Shown: in pieces, positions 5,311 to 8,510 of the stretch
Layout of the letters: the number at the start of each line of letters is the position of its first letter
How positions within the stretch are numbered: position 1 is the first letter of the stretch
The notes under the pieces: model-generated
What the model was told of the DNA's origin: nothing
The model's database searches: none
What the model saw: the letters and a program-made list of their open reading frames with translations, nothing else
Assembly (NCBI GenBank): GCA_014061035.1
Contig: JACGMN010000030.1
Location: 1-8,510, forward strand
DNA from: Candidatus Methanophagales archaeon
GTDB taxonomy: Archaea; Halobacteriota; Syntropharchaeia; Alkanophagales; Methanospirareceae
Direction of reading: 5' to 3'
Length of the DNA: 8,510 nt
Made by a program: the position numbers and the translations under genes

Positions 5311-7089
5311 AGCAATTACGATATCGACTATCTCCTGTCTCTCCACGTCCACCAGCCCTTTAGCAGTTATCTTCAGCTTCGGTATCACGGGCAATGCGAG
5401 AAACGAGATAGTGATAAAAGGCGAGTCGAGTTTACAGCCCAGTTCTGCGATATTCTCTTCCAGTTCGATCTGTTTCTTCGCTACATAATCCAGCCCCTTA
5501 TCACTCATTAATCCAGCAATAGGCAATGCCAGCTCGTTCATCACTTCTTTTCCACTGCAGAGTACTATCCCCCCGCCTATCTCTTTTAACCGGTTGCATG
5601 CGAGAGCCATCACTTCTTCGTCTGTCCCGATAACAATGATATTATGCGAATCGTGAGCGATAGAGGAAGCGACCGCGCCAGTCTTCAAGCCGAGACCTTT
5701 TACAAAGCCCAAACCGATCTCGCCTGAGTAATGATGCCGTTCGATTACGGCGATCTTCAGTATATCACGGTCACGGACTGTTTCTACACAGCTTATCTGC
5801 TCTATGAGCTCGTCAGTCACAAGTTCGCCTTCTATCAACCCAATTACCCGTATTCTTACTTCCCGTTCACTCGTTTCTTTCCGTTCCTGCTCTAACTCAA
5901 GCGGTATCGCAAAATCCTCTGCTCTTATCTGCTTTACCCGCATACTTTTAGCGTATTGTGGATATTTGTACCTGTATGCATATTCCGTACGATCTACCCA
6001 ACCATCTCTTCCATCTACTATCACGGTATCAACGTCGAATTTCTCCAGGTTGTTTAATAGCACTATATCAGCAGATTTACCGGGCGAGATGCTGCCAATA
6101 AAATCATCGAGCTTGAACCATTGTGCGGTATTTATTGTGCACATCTGCACTGCTCTTACAGGGTCTACTCCCTCCGCAATTGCTCGCCTCAGAACATAGT
6201 CTAAATAACCAAGTTCTTTCAAATCGCGCGGCGTTCGGTCCCCGTCTGTAACGAGCATGCAATTCCTTGTATCTGTATCTACTGATCTCAACAAAGGGGC
6301 GATTGCGCTCAGATTCTTTGCCGCTGAACCCTCTCTTACCATCACTCGCATACCCAACCTGAGCTTTTCTAACGCTTCCCCATACGAGACACTCTCATGG
6401 TCTGAGCCGGCACCGCTTAAAACGTAAGCGTTGAGCTCTTTCCCGCGAAGTAACGGAGCATGGCCATCTATGGTAGATTTAAACGCTTTCGCAACTTCTA
6501 TCTTCCGCCATACCTCATCCTCTTTTGCTATAACACCGCTGAAATTCATCATCTCTGCCATGCCTATGACTCCTTCCAACCGCAGTAATTCCTCAAATTC
6601 TTCATGCCCTATCTGCGCACCTGAAGTCTCAAGTCCATGTGCAGGATCGGTAGAAGGTACGGACGAAGGAGCCATGCAAAACAACTTTAAAGGTGTTCTT
6701 CTTGTCTCTGTTAAAAACGCTTTTATCCCTTCAATACCTAAGACGTTGGCTATCTCGTGTGGATCTGCCACTACTGCAGTCGTTCCACGAGGCATTATAG
6801 CCTTCGCAAACTCACTCACCGAGAGCATGCTCATCTCTATATGCGTATGCCCATCTATCAATCCAGGAACCGCATATTTACCTTTCGCATCTATCTCCTT
6901 TCTTCCTTCATACCTGTACCGGTACCGGTCCCAACCTCCGGATCCAAGACCAACAATCAGACCACGAGCTATCGCAATATCTGTCTCATACATCTCGCCA
7001 GTGCAGACATTCACGAGGTTTACGTTCTTCAATACTAAATCTGCCCTTTCCTTACCTAAGGCAGTATCAATCGATTCTTTTGCCATCAT
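5308..7089 (-). CDS. ade: Adenine deaminase
   Basis: A cytoplasmic amidohydrolase that converts adenine to hypoxanthine and ammonia in purine salvage. The 593-residue length is normal for the family. The metal-binding HTH is at His81 and His83 after PGLIDG, followed by ADPHEIANV around 109-116, a metal-bridging acidic region GMAEMMN at 176-182, GHAP at 209-212, SDHES at 229-233 and TDGD at 281-284 before PRDL. The C-terminal half carries the adenine-deaminase-specific domain with AHDSHN and a GGG motif. An Arg-Tyr dipeptide occurs three times at about residues 55-60, encoded by a short hexamer repeat in a loop of the N-terminal beta domain. ATG codons at 7089 and 7086 are both possible starts. 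It follows the small gene at 7122 by 32 bases and precedes thymidylate synthase, so the three are probably one transcript. Confidence 0.96.
   Translation of the reverse strand: MMAKESIDTALGKERADLVLKNVNLVNVCTGEMYETDIAIARGLIVGLGSGGWDRYRYRYEGRKEIDAKGKYAVPGLIDGHTHIEMSMLSVSEFAKAIMPRGTTAVVADPHEIANVLGIEGIKAFLTETRRTPLKLFCMAPSSVPSTDPAHGLETSGAQIGHEEFEELLRLEGVIGMAEMMNFSGVIAKEDEVWRKIEVAKAFKSTIDGHAPLLRGKELNAYVLSGAGSDHESVSYGEALEKLRLGMRVMVREGSAAKNLSAIAPLLRSVDTDTRNCMLVTDGDRTPRDLKELGYLDYVLRRAIAEGVDPVRAVQMCTINTAQWFKLDDFIGSISPGKSADIVLLNNLEKFDVDTVIVDGRDGWVDRTEYAYRYKYPQYAKSMRVKQIRAEDFAIPLELEQERKETSEREVRIRVIGLIEGELVTDELIEQISCVETVRDRDILKIAVIERHHYSGEIGLGFVKGLGLKTGAVASSIAHDSHNIIVIGTDEEVMALACNRLKEIGGGIVLCSGKEVMNELALPIAGLMSDKGLDYVAKKQIELEENIAELGCKLDSPFITISFLALPVIPKLKITAKGLVDVERQEIVDIVIA
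6913..6930. repeat. Three in-frame hexamers (TACCKG) in ade
   Basis: Units TACCTG, TACCGG, TACCGG stand in tandem and encode three Arg-Tyr pairs on the minus strand, in phase with the reading frame. Confidence 0.75.
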
Positions 7090-7121
7090 CCGTGCATAGA
7101 GAACAGAGTAAACAAATACTC

Positions 7122-7478
7122 CTAAATTCCTATTCCTAATTCTGCAAGCACAAACAGGTCGATTTCATCTGATAAACCAGCAAACCGATTCTTAAATTCG
7201 CGCATCTTCTCCCTCTTTTCTTCCTCTATCCCTGCTCTGTCAAGTTTATCTTCAAGATCGACCTCTTTATGAAAGATGCCATCAATCAACGCGAAAATAC
7301 TTGGTCGTCTGAGTTTAAACGCGTTTAAATCATCCGTAATATCCTTGCCTTTCTTATAATTATCCAGAATTTCATCACATTCCTTGAAAATCGTTGCGCT
7401 TTCCTTATAAAAACTGTTCACCGTCTTCAAAAAGATTTCTGACACCTTTTTCTCTTTCTTTTCTTCTCTCATAGGCAT
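7122..7478 (-). CDS. Small charged protein of unknown function
   Basis: A 118-residue protein I do not recognise. It is rich in Lys, Glu and Asp, especially in the first 12 residues and around 84-98, and looks mostly alpha-helical, with likely helices at about 12-42, 74-99 and 102-115. There is one cysteine (Cys34) and no signal peptide or membrane segment. The start could be ATG 7478 or Met3 at 7472; AGGAT lies about ten bases upstream of the former. A TATA-like TATATAAAT on the minus strand near 7503-7512 is well placed to start transcription just ahead of it. It is the first gene of the probable operon with adenine deaminase and thymidylate synthase, so it could be co-regulated with nucleotide metabolism, but no function follows from that. 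Coding status rests on length, position and spacing. Confidence 0.7.
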   Translation of the reverse strand: MPMREEKKEKKVSEIFLKTVNSFYKESATIFKECDEILDNYKKGKDITDDLNAFKLRRPSIFALIDGIFHKEVDLEDKLDRAGIEEEKREKMREFKNRFAGLSDEIDLFVLAELGIGI

Positions 7479-7541
7479 AGGATATCCTGATTTGATTATT
7501 TGATTTATATATTCTCAAAATATATTGAGAATTAAAGAGTT
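7479..7541. promoter_or_regulatory. Divergent promoter region upstream of the small protein gene and the orphan radical SAM gene
   Basis: These 63 A/T-rich bases lie between two divergent genes. TTTATATA at 7504-7511 on the plus strand would place a transcript start a few bases before ATG 7542. The minus-strand reading of the same stretch, TATATAAAT, would serve the gene starting at 7478. The shared element and the palindrome next to it suggest a common control point. Confidence 0.5.
7511..7532. promoter_or_regulatory. Perfect 8-6-8 palindrome, candidate operator
   Basis: ATTCTCAA at 7511-7518 and its exact reverse complement TTGAGAAT at 7525-7532 flank a six-base A/T spacer. It sits between two divergent starts and overlaps the TATA-like element, the expected place for a dimeric repressor or activator site. 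With A/T-rich loop and arms it is unlikely to act as a terminator here, since it lies upstream of both genes. The regulator is unknown. Confidence 0.55.
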
Positions 7542-8510
7542 ATGAATAAAAGAAGTCTGCTATATTTCACACTATCAGAGATCGAGCCTCGGGTCTGGTT
7601 CATGCTCACAGGCTGTAATTTCCGTTGTAGAGGCTGTTTCCGACCTGCACGAGATGGTGGAGGGACACTGCTTGATGCAGATGAGACTCTTGAGCGAATG
7701 GAGCAAGCATGCCAGAATTACTATGGAAAGGTGCCTGCGGAGGCGATGATTACCGGCGGTGAGCCGGCACTCGATAAAGTCTATCTATTGAGTCTGGTCG
7801 AAGGCTTAAAAGCAAGGGGATTTGAAAAGATTGTCTTGATGACCAACGGCTACGCGCTCGGGATAGATGAAGATTACGTTGCTGAACTGGAAGCAGCAGG
7901 CTTGACCGAGGCGCATGTAGATGTGAAGGCGTATTCCGAAGATATTCACGGCAGGTACACGGGTAAATCGAATAAACCGGTCTTGCGTGCTATCGAGAGG
8001 TTGAACGCTTCCGGGATAGAACTGCTTATTCAAACGATCTACATGCCAGGGATTGTTGACGATGCGGAGATAGAGCAGATCGCAAAGTTCCTTGCGTCCA
8101 TAAACAAGAATATAAGATACCGCATAAATCCTTTCGCACCTATCTTCGCTTATGAAAAGGTAACGAGGCGCCCAACGCTTGAAGAAATTGAAGAAGCTTA
8201 CAAGATCGCTTCGAAGTATCTTCCAAATACGATCATCAGTCGTAGTTGTTACCGCGAATATCCGACTCCACCACCACAAAAGACGTGGATAACTGTCTAT
8301 CCTGACCTCACAGCTAAGCGTAGAGACATGAAAGATCAAGCAGAGGACCGCTTATCATGGCTCAGCAGCAGTGGTGTTAGATCACGCGAGAACGTTATGG
8401 ATGATTGGCAGAAAGAAGAATGGGACTTCACACTGCGGCATGACCTGGTTGGTATATCAGAATCGTCTTCACCTTTGCCTGTGCCTTTGCCTTCACAAGT
8501 GAAGAACTCC
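7542..8510 (+). CDS. Radical SAM protein, orphan, activating-enzyme-like (C-terminus cut by window edge)
   Basis: A radical SAM enzyme open for 323 codons from ATG 7542 to the last base with no stop. The 4Fe-4S motif CxxxCxxC is Cys25, Cys29 and Cys32 in GCNFRCRGC, the SAM-binding TGGEP is at 71-75, and a VDVKAYS strand about halfway resembles the pyruvate-formate-lyase-activating-enzyme group. The core domain ends around residue 240; after it comes a stretch with a PPP run and then a charged tail. The last residues seen are a Ser-Pro-Leu-Pro low-complexity run from hexamer-like DNA, so the end of the protein, or a second domain, lies outside the window. A lone extra Cys in SRSCYREYP follows the core; no second cluster-binding cysteine motif is seen so far. 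Substrate unknown. No neighbouring glycyl-radical or peptide substrate is visible. Confidence 0.88.
   Translation, partial: MNKRSLLYFTLSEIEPRVWFMLTGCNFRCRGCFRPARDGGGTLLDADETLERMEQACQNYYGKVPAEAMITGGEPALDKVYLLSLVEGLKARGFEKIVLMTNGYALGIDEDYVAELEAAGLTEAHVDVKAYSEDIHGRYTGKSNKPVLRAIERLNASGIELLIQTIYMPGIVDDAEIEQIAKFLASINKNIRYRINPFAPIFAYEKVTRRPTLEEIEEAYKIASKYLPNTIISRSCYREYPTPPPQKTWITVYPDLTAKRRDMKDQAEDRLSWLSSSGVRSRENVMDDWQKEEWDFTLRHDLVGISESSSPLPVPLPSQVKNS
8472..8495. repeat. Imperfect in-frame hexamer run at the end of the last radical SAM gene
   Basis: Four consecutive units CCTTTG, CCTGTG, CCTTTG, CCTTCA encode alternating Pro and Leu/Val/Ser. The units are in phase with the codons. It may continue beyond the window. 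Confidence 0.65.

Noticed and set aside
6431..7099. Long plus-strand open frame of 222 codons
   Set aside because: It lies wholly antisense to adenine deaminase, whose catalytic motifs are intact; the composition (Ser/Pro/Ile rich) is that of an antisense shadow.
7806..8339. Minus-strand open frame of 177 codons
   Set aside because: It is antisense to the radical SAM gene, where the cluster and GGEP motifs prove the plus frame.

Overview
The window reads as archaeal genomic DNA. It has a type I-alpha glutamine synthetase, an archaeal-type thymidylate synthase, a UPF0200 kinase, a probable DUF22 protein, a relic of the exosortase/archaeosortase family, A/T-rich TATA-like elements close to start codons, and few well-placed Shine-Dalgarno sites. 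The mix fits an anaerobic euryarchaeon. A methane- or alkane-oxidising lineage such as ANME-1 or a relative is my guess, not a demonstrated assignment. No rRNA, tRNA, CRISPR array, transposase or phage gene was seen.

Layout. Bases 1-1299 (minus) are a glutamine synthetase that runs off the left edge. A 66-base divergent intergenic region separates it from a plus-strand run: an NrdG2-like radical SAM activase (1366-2169), a probable DUF22 protein (2199-2645), a UPF0200 nucleotide kinase (2618-3181), a staphylococcal-nuclease-fold nuclease (3250-3561) and a broken exosortase/archaeosortase gene (3558-4419). A gap holding two different period-7 repeat arrays follows. Then comes a minus-strand operon read from right to left: a small charged protein (7478-7122), adenine deaminase (7089-5308) and thymidylate synthase (5266-4478). 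A second divergent region with a perfect 8-6-8 palindrome leads to an orphan radical SAM gene (7542 to the right edge, incomplete).

The most notable point is the sortase relic. The protein is split over three frames by two lesions: an A6 run where A7 is needed just after the start codon, and an exact 11-bp tandem duplication at 3757-3778. Undoing both gives one open frame of 283 codons with the full Cys/Arg/His set, so the gene was recently intact or is length-variable. A related theme is short-period repetition: heptamer arrays between the convergent genes, a six-copy in-frame hexamer inside thymidylate synthase, and smaller in-frame hexamers in adenine deaminase and the last radical SAM gene. 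This suggests a genome prone to slippage expansion.

Functionally, thymidylate synthase and adenine deaminase make a nucleotide synthesis and salvage pair, and glutamine synthetase is nitrogen assimilation. The two radical SAM proteins lack a visible partner protein.
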